From NCBI GenBank assembly GCA_037447655.1, contig JBBHKE010003126.1:79713-143712 (forward strand): a stretch of 64,000 nucleotides of DNA. The letters are read 5' to 3'. A program made the position numbers and the translations under genes. Below are positions 1 to 11,653 of the stretch, in pieces. The notes beneath the pieces were generated by a model. It was not told the DNA's origin, did no database searches, and was given only the letters and a program-made list of their open reading frames with translations. Every line of letters begins with the position of its first letter. The first letter of the stretch is position 1. The DNA comes from Zygnema cylindricum. Its lineage: Eukaryota; Streptophyta; Zygnematophyceae; Zygnematales; Zygnemataceae.

Positions 1-821
1 TGACGCTGTTTTGACTTTTTTCTATTTTACATTTTGCTATAAAGATTCTTGTTGTATTGTATCTTCTTTTGTTGTTTTCATGTTTTAGTTTGTTTTTTTC
101 TAAGTTTTAAATTGAGTTTTTGTTTTTATTTTATTTTATTGTTATGATCTCAAATGGATCCTTTTCACGAGTCATTTTTTTTTTAAGTTTCAATGTAAGG
201 ACAGGAATTATGTCACAATGATTTGGTGGAAAGATACGAGTCCTTTGCTTTTGCAGTTTGAAGTTCTTTGGTCATTTGTTTATTCAATCACTTAAACTGT
301 TGAACAATCTCAAAGCTTCACAATATTATATTTCTTTTCATTACGTTGTAAACTTTTAAGATCTTCAATTTTACAGTTGTCACTGAATTTTAGTATAGTG
401 ATTTCTACCAGCCGATGCCCTATAATTACTATCAGGGTAATTATACGCACTGTATTGCTGGTACTACTGGCCAGTAATCACCATAATTGTACAAACATAT
501 TAACGTTTTTTTCAAAATCGTACAGTTTTTAGTACGCATATAATGATTACTGCGCCAGTAATGCTAGTTAAGAGGCTTGTATAATTCCTCTAAGCGTCTC
601 TCTCTGCCTGATATTGATCCATTACTTGTTACTTGTTATTGTTTTTTTCTTGTTCTTTTTTTCCTGGAAGGCAAATGGCTGGGAGCAGTTCGGTCCTTCA
701 ACAGCAAAGGACGGATAGTTTTGGCGGCATTAGTGTGGATTATGCTGTTTTTTGGTATGTCCGCTTTTGACGACAGAAGCGGGGGGGGACCACAGGGTAC
801 TATAAGACGGGGCCGCAGATA
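1..821. other. AT-rich upstream flank of sulfiredoxin
   Basis: T-rich sequence with no recognisable gene. It presumably holds the promoter and 5' leader of the sulfiredoxin gene at 822. An ATG at 675 is in the same frame as the sulfiredoxin start and could begin an N-terminal extension, but a TGA at 768-770 interrupts it. A run of eight G lies at 781-788. Confidence 0.5.
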
Positions 822-1921
822 ATGGAGCTCCGGTTGGATGAGATTCGGAGGCCATTAAGTCGAACACGGGCTAATGATCCTGAAAAAGTTAAATATCTAA
901 TGGAGAGTATTGCAGAGATTGGTCTGCAAGAGCCGGTAAGTTACAATTATAAAAATACTATTTTTAAATCAAACATATTTGAAACGAAGCATACTCGAAT
1001 TGAGTTTTGATAACCTCTTTAGTGACTTTCTATGGTGAAGAGGATTGACTGGCCTGGAATTCGTGGTATACTGGTCATTTGTGATGGTGGGAGAAATGTT
1101 TGGTGGAACGCCTTGTTTGTATTGTACTCGTGCGATAATTGACATTAATGGTTTCCTTTTCCTGTCAGAAATTGTTTATTAACCTTTTTGTTTCCTTTTT
1201 GATTTGTCGCTTCATTAAAACTTTAAGATTGTTAATTGTAGTGTTTAATCTTCTTAGGTGTTTTCGTCAAGTTGAATTTTACCTTCAGAGACTAGCTGGA
1301 AAGCAGTTATTCCTTTTTATTTTTTCGTACATATTGTTTCTCCATTAGGAACTGTTAAGAGTCCTCTGACTGGCTGTTTAACTTATCTTTTGGCCCCTGC
1401 AGATAGATGTGCTGGAAGTCAAAGGAAAATATTATGGTGAGTTCACCTCTTTTTTTGATATTGTGTGAGCTGGTAGGGTTTTGCATTGGTGAAGGCTATG
1501 GTTTATTTTTTCAGAATCATGGATATTTCTTTCACTTGCATAGAAAATCGATGCATTCATGATACCACTTTCCCAGTGGAAATTTATATTGTCAATTGTT
1601 ACTTGTTGTTGTTGTTAATTGCTGTTATTTTTGATACTGTTGTTATTGTTGTTAACTGTTGATTTATTTTTATTGTTGTTTAGGGTTTTCTGGATGTCAT
1701 CGATTTGAGGCTCATCAACGATTAGGTCTGTCAACCATTAAGTGCCGTGTGAGGCGAGGCACCGAGTCAACCCTTAGGTAGGTTTTATAAAATCGGGTTT
1801 TTAGGGTTTTTAACTAGTTAAATTGTCATAATGTATCTTCAACTCCTTATCTGCCTTAAAAAGTGTTTTTAATCTTTTTAGCAAATATTTCCGGTTGATC
1901 AGGGAAGCCTATGAAGGCTAA
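822..1921 (+). CDS. SRX: Sulfiredoxin, four-exon gene
   Basis: Sulfiredoxin reduces the over-oxidised (sulfinic) catalytic cysteine of 2-Cys peroxiredoxins using ATP, in the cytosol and in plant plastids. Exons read as 822-935, 1403-1436, 1684-1777 and 1882-1921, with GT/AG introns of 467, 247 and 104 bp; the joined frame is 93 codons plus TAA. The ParB/sulfiredoxin fold is recognised from IRRPLSRTRANDPEKV (residues 8-23) and the active-site motif FSGCHRFEAH, catalytic Cys at residue 54. Exon phases fit exactly. The last exon encodes a short tail not obviously conserved, so that acceptor is the weakest part. Plant sulfiredoxins usually have a plastid transit peptide. From this ATG there is none, so either a cytosolic form is made or an upstream coding exon is missing from my model. 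Confidence 0.88.
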
Positions 1922-3102
1922 GTGCGAACTCATGGACACGGGATTGGGATCATAGTACCGCTCCTGTCTGGTCTATGATTTGCTGCGATTTGCTGGCTTT
2001 TCTGTCTCTGACACCTTCAAATCCCCCTTCTTTGAATCTCTTTTTTTGCAGGATGCACATGATGTGATTCGACATTGATAAAATGATGATGTACGTCATG
2101 ATGTGATGATGTAGCGATGTGACGCTTTGTGACGCCTTTTGGAGGAAAAGCAGGCAGTTCTACTGGAGAACAGTCTATATGTCATACTGCAGTTAGTTTT
2201 GTGTGACTATTTTTCAGTGGATTATTCTGTCCAATCGATGTACAATCATTGTACATAGTCAGGAGGTGTGAAATATGTGCTCATTGTTAATATGACCGCG
2301 GTAGATTATGTGGAGGTGTCAATTTAAGAATTTTAGGTCATGGAAGAACTGTGTATTGCTTGCATTTTGTTCTTTTGTTCAGTTGACTGTGAAGTATTGA
2401 TTTTGAATATATTTCCTTAAAATTTATGGTTTGATTAATATGTATCATGTTTTAATTTTATGTTTTTCCGTGGGTTTCTTGGTACTTGAAATGAAATGAC
2501 TTTTCCCCTTTTTTCTTGCTTCATTTGTAGACAAATTGAGAAAGGGTGCTTGAAAAAATATCTTTCAATAAATGCTTCCATTTGAAGATCACGTCACTTT
2601 TGTTACAAGGCATGACTTTGTGGTTTAATTCGGATCTGTAACATAGGAATAATATTTCAAGTGATGTTAGAAATGTCAAATGAAAATTAAGTTTCTTAGC
2701 GAAATTCACAGTGTCTATCTGTTCATCTATACGTATTTATCTATTCTTTTATCTTCTACTTGTCGACCTATCTAACTATCTTCTTCCGCTTATCTTTATC
2801 TGTCTATCTAACCCAATCTGTCTAATCTTCTCCTCTACTGAATCTTTCTATGTATCAATCTATCTATTTATATATCCATGTGCAGTAAGAACTCTAATTT
2901 AAAAGCCAGATGTAAAACCATCCGAGTACATGGAAGTGAAAACTGAGATAAATTTATCAAAACACACAAAATAGAGGTCAGTCACCATCAATCAAAATAA
3001 TACTAATCTGTAGCTATCAAGTACAATGTTTAGCCCCCCCTGACGATCAGAAAACCTCATAAGCAGTAATCGCAATAATGTTGTGAAAGATGGTGTGCCT
3101 AA
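1922..3102. other. Intergenic region after sulfiredoxin
   Basis: Contains the presumed 3' UTR of sulfiredoxin (a GATGATG/TGATGTAG-like stretch near 2075-2115) and a degenerate pyrimidine-rich repeat with many TCTATC/CTATCT units at about 2715-2875. No gene seen. Confidence 0.5.
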
Positions 3103-3790
3103 GGGAGCATATCTATGTACTCCAAACTTAGAGAATATACTTTGTTTTTTAGCGCAGATCTGGCGGACTATGTGTACCAAATGAAGTTGTCACTTAAGGG
3201 CGTGACTGCTGTCGACAGTGTACAATTTGTGATGACGTACCAAATTGTAAAAAATTGCCTTGAACGTCGCGAGAATGTGAGGCTGCGAGAGAGAGGCGGC
3301 GTGTGCGACTTGCTGGGGCGCCCTCAGAGATTTCTCATGAATTCGTCAAATGGCATCGGAGTTTCCAGACCCCTGGAATGGAAAAGTCCATACTGAACGA
3401 AACACGACAAAACAAAACAAATTGTGGAATAGTGTACCTTTCGCCGTAACTTGAATTCGTTTGAAATTTCTGTGAAAAATTTTACACGTGCGAATCAAGT
3501 TCCTATTTGTTTTTGAAAAAAACTTTGTTTTAAAACACATCTGCCCTGTATTTTAAAGGAAAGTTTGAAGATGACGTTTCTTAGCGTGGCCGTGGGTGGA
3601 AGAACACAAGACGTCAACATGTAGCACATCTTAAATTCGATGATGACGCAAAATGTACTTCTCTTTTTTTCTATTTTTTTGTACGGTTGAAACTTACGCG
3701 GTACGGCTATAAGTTTTACAGGAAAACGACAGAAAAAAACCCTTACTTTGGCTCACAGAGACGCACCCTTAGACACATGGAGACGCACCC
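3103..3790. mobile_element. Non-autonomous PIF/Harbinger element (MITE-like), TSD TAA
   Basis: Terminal inverted repeats: the left end begins GGGAGCATATCTATGTACT and the right end is the complement of GGGTGCGTCTCCATGTGTC. TAA flanks both sides (3100-3102 and 3791-3793), the TWA duplication typical of PIF/Harbinger. The right terminus is partly duplicated, with a second copy of the ACGCACCC end near 3761-3768. The internal part at 3550-3750 resembles, in reverse, the left part of the element at 8633, and the left part resembles 62851 onward. No coding capacity. Confidence 0.7.
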
Positions 3791-6559
3791 TAAATCAACT
3801 CTCTTCTAAGTGAGGAGAGAAGAAAAGGAACTTAGGAGGCTAACTCCAAAGACAGCTGCTGGAAGGAGAAGACTGTAAGATAGTAGCAAAAACAGGAGTG
3901 TCACGAACCAAAAAATGAGAGGTGATTCAGTAAGGAACTAACTCCCCAAAAGGCACCACACCTCCCATGTAAACTAAACCATAACCTCCTCGAAGTGAAG
4001 GGGGAGGGATGCCTGAATGTGAGCCACAAGCCCAGACTCCCCAACAATGTGAGAAGGATGGCTACGAGACGTTCATCAAAGGCGGAAAGAGAGTGTAGTA
4101 CCACATACTAAACGGGAAACTCGCATGCAACATGCAAGCACACCTATTGTGTGCAATAACAATATATAGCATTTTTTATTGTTTTCTCACAAAAAAAAGG
4201 GAAAAAAAAAAAGAGAAAGATAAACTTCACCTAATTTCAAACATCTTGCAGCAACCAACAAAACAACTAAATAAACAGCATCGTTGAGATCATTGAAATC
4301 GAAAAATTAATATCTCTACACAGGAAAACATTGACTACACCGAGTGTCAAATCAGAAAGAAACGGGGGGGGGGGGGGGGGGGGGAGAGAGCCAGGCATGC
4401 CAGACATTATTTCAATTGCCATTTTCTCAGTGCAGTACAAGATTCAGGGAATATTTTTCTTTTGGGGCAGCATCAAACTCATGGTTCAAATGTGCAAAAA
4501 CAATTGGAAACGCTATAAAGTAGTAATTCCATACTATACCATTATTGTACCGTATTCTACCATACAATACCCATACTGTATGGAACTACCACATATAACG
4601 TTTCCAATTTATTCTGCACATTGGACCTAAGATGAGTCCGAAATCCAAGCAGTTGATCCATAGTTTCAACAAGAAAACCTTCCGCTTAAAAAAAAAAAAG
4701 GGACAAATACTTTGTTGAAAGGAACTCGAGAATAAACCACCAATTGTTTAAAGTCAAAGCAATTCAACAAAAGGCTAAAGATAGTAAGACCGGCATTGCC
4801 AATCTTGCTTGAAAATACTCGTAACTGAAAAAGAGCTATTGGAACTAGTTTCTTTCTCTTTTTTTTTTTTTTTGCAAGTAAACAAAAACACAATCAATTG
4901 TAATTTGAAAAGAAGATCTCATCTTTGGTCGGCAGAACAGACAAACAGAAAGTAGTACAATGGATAACCCAGTTCATATGCTGCAACACAATTTAAAAAA
5001 TATTCTTGTCCATTAGGGCAAGTATAAGAAAGGCAAGCATAAGAAAGGCAAGTACACAAAAAATGAAGTACTAAAACCAACAATCACAACAAATTCTAGC
5101 CATGATTCAAGCGAGGAGAGCAGTGGAAACAATGAACTTTAGTGTATTTATTTTAAACAAAGGCTTAAGGCATAGACAGAAACCAATAGTTAACTACATT
5201 CTACATTATGAGCTTGATTTTCAGATGTTGCTGTAACAACACTACTGGAGAAAAGGCTGTAATTTCTTCCAAGAAAAACAAGCTTAAGGAATAGGAAAAA
5301 CTCAAAATCTGCCACTATGACCATGTTCCTGAGTTGTTAAAAATCATATATGATTACCACAATGGACACTTCTGTACAAATATTTCACTTTAGAGCAAAA
5401 TGAGCGAACAACAAACAGTGTCTTTATAACTGCTAAACTTTCACAGTAACTAATGGAAAATTCAAGAGAAATGGAAAAACCTCATACATGAGAGCTTAAA
5501 TCAAAGTTAAAACCAATACATAGAAAATGTCGAGGCCCAAGATCTTTTGACCAGGCGACAAAAGAAATTATGGACTTTACACATAACAAGGGAATTATAC
5601 GAGCCCTGTAACAGGCATAACTGGCACAATAAACATAGTATTCAAACAGAAAACTATACAGTCTTGGAAAAAAGGTACATTTTTCTGCACAATTACAGTG
5701 ATGACTGACCAGTATTGCAAGTAATAGTGTAATTAATCTATAAACATACCTGAAAGAAGGGGGAGATATTTGCACAAGCCTTCAGGATGATAAATGTAAT
5801 ATTCTCTTCTGTTCCTTTCATGGCCATCTGAGGCTGGCTCTCCAACAGTCATCACATCAAGCAAGCATTATTTGAAAAAACTTTGTTTCATAAATGATGT
5901 ACAGAAAACATCGTACAATGTAAAATTCAATCCTAAGCCGGATATTGGAGGGATATCGCTTCTGTCGCGGGGAAAAAAAACATAACAATGAAGAGAATCA
6001 ATGTGTTGTATGACAACATCATATAAAATTGGAGGGCATGACTCATGCCTTCCACATCAATCAGTAATCATGCCGCTTCTGTTACAGGGGAAAAAAGCCA
6101 TAGCAACAGAGAAAAAAATGTCAAGGGAAAAAAGAGAAGACGTGCAAGTTAAAGAGTGAAAAGACTAAAAACGAGACATTTTCTGCTAAAACAGGCTTGA
6201 ACCTAAATCTGTTACTGTTAAGAGAAGTTTTTACCATCAGCACAAAGATAACTAAGAAAAAAAAACAAGAGAAGCTAACAAAATTGACAACTACCAAGTC
6301 TTCTTGAGCTCCACAAGATAACTTTTCATCTAGAGGTGCAAATAATCATATGAACGGGCAGAGACAAAATGATACGTAAGATATCACATTATCATTCACG
6401 TACTGTATCAAATGACGAAGAAATACTTTATTTTCCAAAAAAAAAGTGATAACTGGAAGAAAGAAAATAAATAAATAAAATGAAATATAAACTACTCGCG
6501 CCACGCTTAACTCACCCCATGATCCAATGCCTGAGTAACATAAAAGCGGTTTCCTAATG
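3791..6559. other. Intergenic region, 3' side of the phosphatase gene
   Basis: A-rich sequence with homopolymer runs (21 G at 4364-4384, T-run near 4858-4873). No open frame with recognisable similarity. The part next to 6560 is presumably the 3' UTR of the minus-strand phosphatase gene. Confidence 0.45.
4364..4384. repeat. Mononucleotide run of 21 G
   Basis: Uninterrupted G tract preceded by AAAC and followed by AGAGAG. Length should be treated with caution because such runs are prone to sequencing error. Confidence 0.9.
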
Positions 6560-7705
6560 TTAACCTAAACCAGGATCAGGTTTGACGATAGTCATCAGTC
6601 TCCAACCATCTTTCCACGCCTGAGTCCAATCGGAATGAGGTCTTCGAGACTCCAAAAGAGCGGCATTTGCTGTTTTCAGTTCGACATTCTTCCCAGAAAG
6701 GACACTAGCAGCTTCCTCCCAACCTCGATTGTGTCCCATACACATTACTGTTTTTGTACTCATCGAATCAGTAAACTTCAAAACAGTGTCTCGCAAATGC
6801 TCAGCCGTCTGGCCATCCATTGCAGCAATAGAATAGTAACTACCAAGAAATCGAACCTCTACTTCTCGAAAATCTTCTACAGCTTCTCCCATCCATTCCA
6901 GTGTCTGTCGTGTCCGTAAAGAGTCACTGCAAAGAATAAGGTTAGGAATCCATCCGATCTCTTTCATCTTTCGAGCTATATTTCCGGCGGCTTGTATTCC
7001 TCTTTTGCTCAAAGGTCTGTCATGATCTTTGAGACTTGCATCCGCCCAGGAGCTTTTAGCGTGACGAAGGAGAATAAGTCTTCTTGTAACAGTTGCTGTA
7101 GCCAGTGAAGTGAGAGGTTCAGAAGGAGAAGTAGTAATAGAATCGGACGATACCGCTGAAATTTTGCCATATTCGTGAAAACTCTCACTGCCGAAGTTAC
7201 TCTTAACAAAGTTCCTCTTTGCAGAATTTTTTTTAGAACGTTTTGTAACAGCTGCTAAACCCTGGAAAGCGGGAGTTCCAAAAGGAGTAGTAGTGATAAA
7301 ATTGGACAACACTGCTGGAACTGTACTAGATTCATGATTCAGATTCAGATTCTGATTGACAAAATTATTCTTTGCTGAAAACTTTTCCGAACATCTATTT
7401 TCAGTGTTTACTGAAAATAAATTCTTACTAAATAAAGAAGAAGAAAGGTGATTGCTGGAGTGTAACAGCTGATGACCTAGACCTAGACATAGGCTGCTAC
7501 AGTCTGACTTGGTTTTTCTTACATGATTATTTCCAAGCCTAACTTGACATTCCACGTGGCAACGGCCAGACAATGTTGGAGGAGAAAGCCGTACGGAATA
7601 CATGTTTTGTTTGCATGAAAACATGCAAAGATTACACGAAAATCTTCGAGAGTTAGTAGCCTTGATTACAGGTGAAGTCGCTGGTAGTGTTTGAATAAGG
7701 GCCAT
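6560..7705 (-). CDS. SixA-like histidine phosphatase (plant plastid type), single exon
   Basis: A 381-residue member of the histidine phosphatase (phosphoglycerate-mutase-like) superfamily, closest in motif order to bacterial SixA and the plant At3g52155 type. Residues 210-220 carry the catalytic RHG-type motif LILLRHAKSSW, with nucleophilic His215. SDSLRTRQTLEWM (260-272) supplies the second conserved arginine, and CMGHN (322-326) the second catalytic histidine. The SIAAMDGQTAEHL stretch (292-304) is typical of the plant proteins. Residues 1-60 are rich in Ser/Arg and low in acids, as in a chloroplast transit peptide. Residues 114-156 and 165-208 look like a tandem duplication in the linker, making the protein longer than usual. 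The start at 7705 opens the frame with a transit-like leader. Biological substrate unknown; plastid location is inferred. Confidence 0.85.
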   Translation of the reverse strand: MALIQTLPATSPVIKATNSRRFSCNLCMFSCKQNMYSVRLSPPTLSGRCHVECQVRLGNNHVRKTKSDCSSLCLGLGHQLLHSSNHLSSSLFSKNLFSVNTENRCSEKFSAKNNFVNQNLNLNHESSTVPAVLSNFITTTPFGTPAFQGLAAVTKRSKKNSAKRNFVKSNFGSESFHEYGKISAVSSDSITTSPSEPLTSLATATVTRRLILLRHAKSSWADASLKDHDRPLSKRGIQAAGNIARKMKEIGWIPNLILCSDSLRTRQTLEWMGEAVEDFREVEVRFLGSYYSIAAMDGQTAEHLRDTVLKFTDSMSTKTVMCMGHNRGWEEAASVLSGKNVELKTANAALLESRRPHSDWTQAWKDGWRLMTIVKPDPGLG

Positions 7706-8629
7706 TATGAAGCAACCAACAATTATTGATTATTCGGCCATCAAATGTAACAATAAGTTATAACCGATTCAAATGAAAAGGTCAATCATTCATCTTTTCT
7801 CCTCGGTTGCAGCGAAAATGAAGCTTCAAAACTTGAAATTTTTAAACAAAATCTCATGAAACGAATATGACTGGACGGTGTCAGGGGATAGCAACTCCAA
7901 TTCAATATTTCCAAAACAGAGAAGAGCCTGCATAAAAAAAAACTAGTTCAAATGGTGTAAAAAAACACAAAAAGCATACACTTACACAACTACGCTTTCT
8001 GCAGTAACATATATTTCTTGGAAGCAAAATTGCTCAACAGGGAAGCCCAAAACTGTGAACAAATTTGCAGAAATTCCGTGCGCAGTCAGCAGTGTACAGT
8101 AGCAAATCGTGCGTGATTTTCTCATATTAATTAGCGCGTTTGCGCACCAATAATCGCACTTAATTTCCACATATTTTGCCCTTAGTTCCAACCAAACGGT
8201 AACGCTGATCACATAAATCACGTAACAACTAGAAAGAAAAAGTACTAAAACCGTACACAGGTGTACTTTTTTTGTGATTTCACATATTTCACGTACTCTG
8301 CCTGTCCGAGGCAAGTTATACACGTGGGTGAAAATTTAAGGAAGAATGTGATAATTAATGAGCTCCGGTGCTACTCTGTACCGTTAATTATGGACACAAG
8401 TAGATCGGAGCCGTTCCGCCAAATTTTCAGAAGATACACATCAATCAAGAATAGAGAAAATCTGATTGGATAATAAAATGATGTAGCCCGGAAGCAGCAT
8501 TGGTTTAAGTTTCGGAAGGATCTGCCGTATACCCAATTGATTGGATAAAGTTCCAAAAAGAGATTTGGAACAAAACATGAAGAAGCCACGTGTGACAAAC
8601 GATTCGACTGCCACACTTCAAGCTGGAAA
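7706..8629. other. Upstream region of the phosphatase gene
   Basis: No gene seen. The 7706-7980 part is the likely promoter and 5' UTR of the minus-strand phosphatase. The rest has no recognisable coding or element termini. Confidence 0.4.
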
Positions 8630-8632
8630 TTA

Positions 8633-9411
8633 GGGTATGTCCCCATGTGCATAAGTAAGGGTTTTTTTCTGTCGTTTTCTTGTAAAACCTAGCGCCGTAC
8701 TGCCTAAGTTGTAACCGTACGAAGGAATCGCAAATTTGTAGAGTACAATTTGCGTCATCCTCGAATTTAGGATGTATGAAAATTTGTCGTCTTGTGTTTT
8801 TCGACCCACTTCCACGACAAAAAACGTCATCTTCAACTTTATGTTTAAAACACATGCGCGATGTGTTTTAAAAATAGGTATTTTCGATAAACAAATAGGA
8901 ACATATATTCGCACGTGCCACAATTTTCGAAAATTTTAATACGATTTTTAAGGACAAAGAAAAGTATAGAATTCGCTATGTTTTGTCCGTTTCCGTTCGA
9001 ATACGACGAAGAAAAGTACACAATTTGTTTCGTTTTGTCCGTTTTCTTCCAGTACGTATTTCTTTTTTGCAGGGGTCTTCAAATTCCGATGCTATTTCAC
9101 GTCGACCGGATAGGAGACGCAAAGGCAAAGCGCCTCGTCTTCAACCGTGAAACGGCACAGGCTGGAAGGCGGTACGTCTACAATGTCACGGTAAGACATG
9201 CAACGTCACAAGCAGTTCCAAAAAATAATGTGCGACCACAAATTGTAGACGTTGACAACCGTCACAGGTATTGTCGACATATACAATAGTCACAAGCGTA
9301 AGTTACGATTTCGTCCTTACAGACACAGGGACACTTGAAAACCGGGTCCGGCGGATCCGCGCTAAAATACAAAGTAAGTTCGCTAAGTTACAAGTACATG
9401 GGGACATACCC
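8633..9411. mobile_element. Non-autonomous PIF/Harbinger element, TSD TTA
   Basis: Left terminus GGGTATGTCCCCATGT and its complement at the right end (ACATGGGGACATACCC, ending 9411) form terminal inverted repeats. TTA occurs on both sides (8630-8632, 9412-9414), as expected for PIF/Harbinger. The internal sequence has no transposase. Its left half matches the reverse complement of the right half of the element at 3103-3790, so the two are related but oppositely oriented. Confidence 0.75.
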
Positions 9412-10358
9412 TTAGAGACCAGTGACACATGCCAAAACATGGAGCATGCAGGAAGATGTTCAAAAAACTGCATGTTTCCATTACGCAAGAGGTTAGAGCG
9501 TTCCACAGCAAAACAACAGAGTAAGGCAAAGTAACGGACGCATCAAAATTACGCATAACTTAAGGGTATGTTCCCCATGTACTTGAAACTTACCGAACTT
9601 ACTTAGTATTCTAGCGCAGATTCTTCGTACACTGTGTTCAAGTTTCCCAATGTGTAAGGTACATCCCCATATATTAAAGTATCTACTTTATTTTGTCGTT
9701 TTCACCCAAAACGCAGTTCTGTACAATAAAAACTTTAGCTGTACAAAAAAATCAATTCTTTAAAATTACAGCAAACGTCGAGTCGATACTTTGAAACTTC
9801 ATGTTTGTCGTCATCTTTACAAATTTTGGCGTTTTCCATTTTTCGACCCCTGTGCAAGAGAATCCAACCAATCAAAAAACTTTATCAAAAACCACATCGC
9901 AAGGTGATTTCAAGGAAAGTACCACCGAAACAACGAATGCAAAACAGCCCACGGACGCGCCACGCGTGAAAAATTTAAGGACGATAAAAAAAAAAAATTT
10001 GTCGCTTTGCGACTTGTACGATTTTTTTTTCAGGGGTCTTTTGCAACTATCTTCATTTCGCTTAGGAGAAATCCGCGATAGAGTAGCTTCTCTCCTTTTA
10101 CCGTACGCTCTCCACCTACCGTATACTTTCTCCCACTTCCACTATCACGCTCCCTCACACTCCATGTCTCACGTTCTCTCACATTCAATATAACGAGTCA
10201 ACAGAACGCTGGTTGGCCAAGAATACGAGATAATAAAACGAGAGCCGTTTTTCGACGACGTAAAAGGTATTTATTCGTTATTTATGTTGAATGTCCTATA
10301 TTTATTCTATTTTTTATTTATTTATCATTTTTTTTGTTCTTCTCTTAAGTTATTTTCT

Positions 10359-11653
10359 TTATTTTTTTAGGGATTCCCTTTGATTATTTTTCTCGTTTTT
10401 TTGCATTTTTTCCCAAAAGTATACATCAACATCATCATCCTCATTTGCACTTCTTCTCGTGACATAATCACATAAAATTTCTCGTATTTGAGACCCTTGG
10501 ATTTTATTCGTTTGAGAACCACCGAATCGTCTTTGGACATCTCCACCTTGTCGTACTCGCCTTTCTCGAGCTTCGGACATACGAGTGGATCTTTCTTGAA
10601 TGCCGTTTGCATTTTTTGATTATTCGTCTTCGAACTCTTTCTCGACATCAATGTTCGCCTCGTTTCCTGCGGTAAAAATGTTATGAAAGATACAAGCAAC
10701 AGTAATAGAAGTAAACATTGATTTTGTTTTTATATAGTATATCTTTAGAAGGTACCTCCATTGCCCTTTGAGCTTTCTAAACGCTCTTTCTACCACCATC
10801 CTCAACGACGCATGTTGGAAGTTGAATTTTGTTTGAAATGCATTGAGATTTGAACATGAGTAAAGAACAATTGGGTTAAGACGGAGGGCATAACTGACAT
10901 CTCCTAGAAGGTAAGGTTGCACCTTTAAATTATTCCATCGAAAAATGTCTCCGCTTGCTTGCATACGTTTTTGAAAGTCCTGCCCCAATTTTGACCTTCT
11001 AAAAACTCTCGAGTCGTGCACTAATCCGGGAGAGCCTAAACTTAGGTCAATGAATCTTATGATCAACGACTGCTTGAATTACAGTAGAATAATTATGTTT
11101 TGCATCGAAGTAATCATTTGCTGAAATTTCATCCCCAAGGGTAATCTCTATATGTGTGCAATCTATAGCACCAACACAATTCAGCAACCATTTGTCTTTC
11201 TGGAAAAAAAAAATTGTGTCTTGAATTTCTTCTTCTGTCCGCCATCTAACCCAATGCTCAAGCCTTTTCACAATCGCCTTTATGACTTTACGGAATATCT
11301 TCGCCATAGTCGAGGGTCCAACACCAAAGTGTACGCAAGTACGTGTGATCTCGCCTTGATGTCCCAATCGCATCAATGTTATTGAAACTTGTTTCTTCGC
11401 GCTTAATTCTGTATTAGCAAGGTTGCGAGGTCCGTGTGGGGGTTTGGTATCCAAATCATCTTTTAATACGTTAACCAAAAATTGGATCGCGTCTTTTTTT
11501 TGTCCAAACAATTATTGAAATTATTTTTCATCGTGGTAACTCTTCGTCCACCCAATGCATACTCCTTGGGTTAATGTAGTAGTTTTCATCCGGATCAATT
11601 TGGAAATTCGTATTTTGTTGTATACATTTTGTTAAAATTCGAGGCATAACCTT
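10359..11653 (-). pseudogene. PIF/Harbinger (HARBI1-like, DDE) transposase, frameshifted and 5'-truncated
   Basis: Catalyses cut-and-paste transposition of PIF/Harbinger elements. The N-terminal part (11511 down to 11047) holds a helix-turn-helix-like stretch (HFGVGPSTMAKIFRKVIKAI) and the first catalytic Asp in GAIDCTHIEI. The next part (11066 down to 10620) holds the second Asp in PGLVHDSRVF and the Glu in VVERAFRKLKGQWRYL. The two parts lie in different frames and overlap by about 20 bp, so a single frameshift lies near 11050-11066. A TAA at 10620-10622 is followed in frame by EARERR and GSQIREILCDYV, which resembles a transposase C-terminus. The 5' end is lost at the copia A LTR (11654). 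Probably inactive now, but all three catalytic residues survive. Confidence 0.8.

Noticed and set aside
755-779. A tiny intron removing the TGA upstream of sulfiredoxin
   Set aside because: GT...AG borders exist but the intron would be about 25 bp, too short for plant splicing.
2710-2880. CRISPR-like or satellite array in the TCTATC-rich stretch
   Set aside because: The units are short, irregular and lack spacers; it is a decayed simple repeat.
9801-10193. A 130-codon frame as the second (Myb-like) Harbinger gene
   Set aside because: The composition is low-complexity and no Myb/SANT helix motif is visible.
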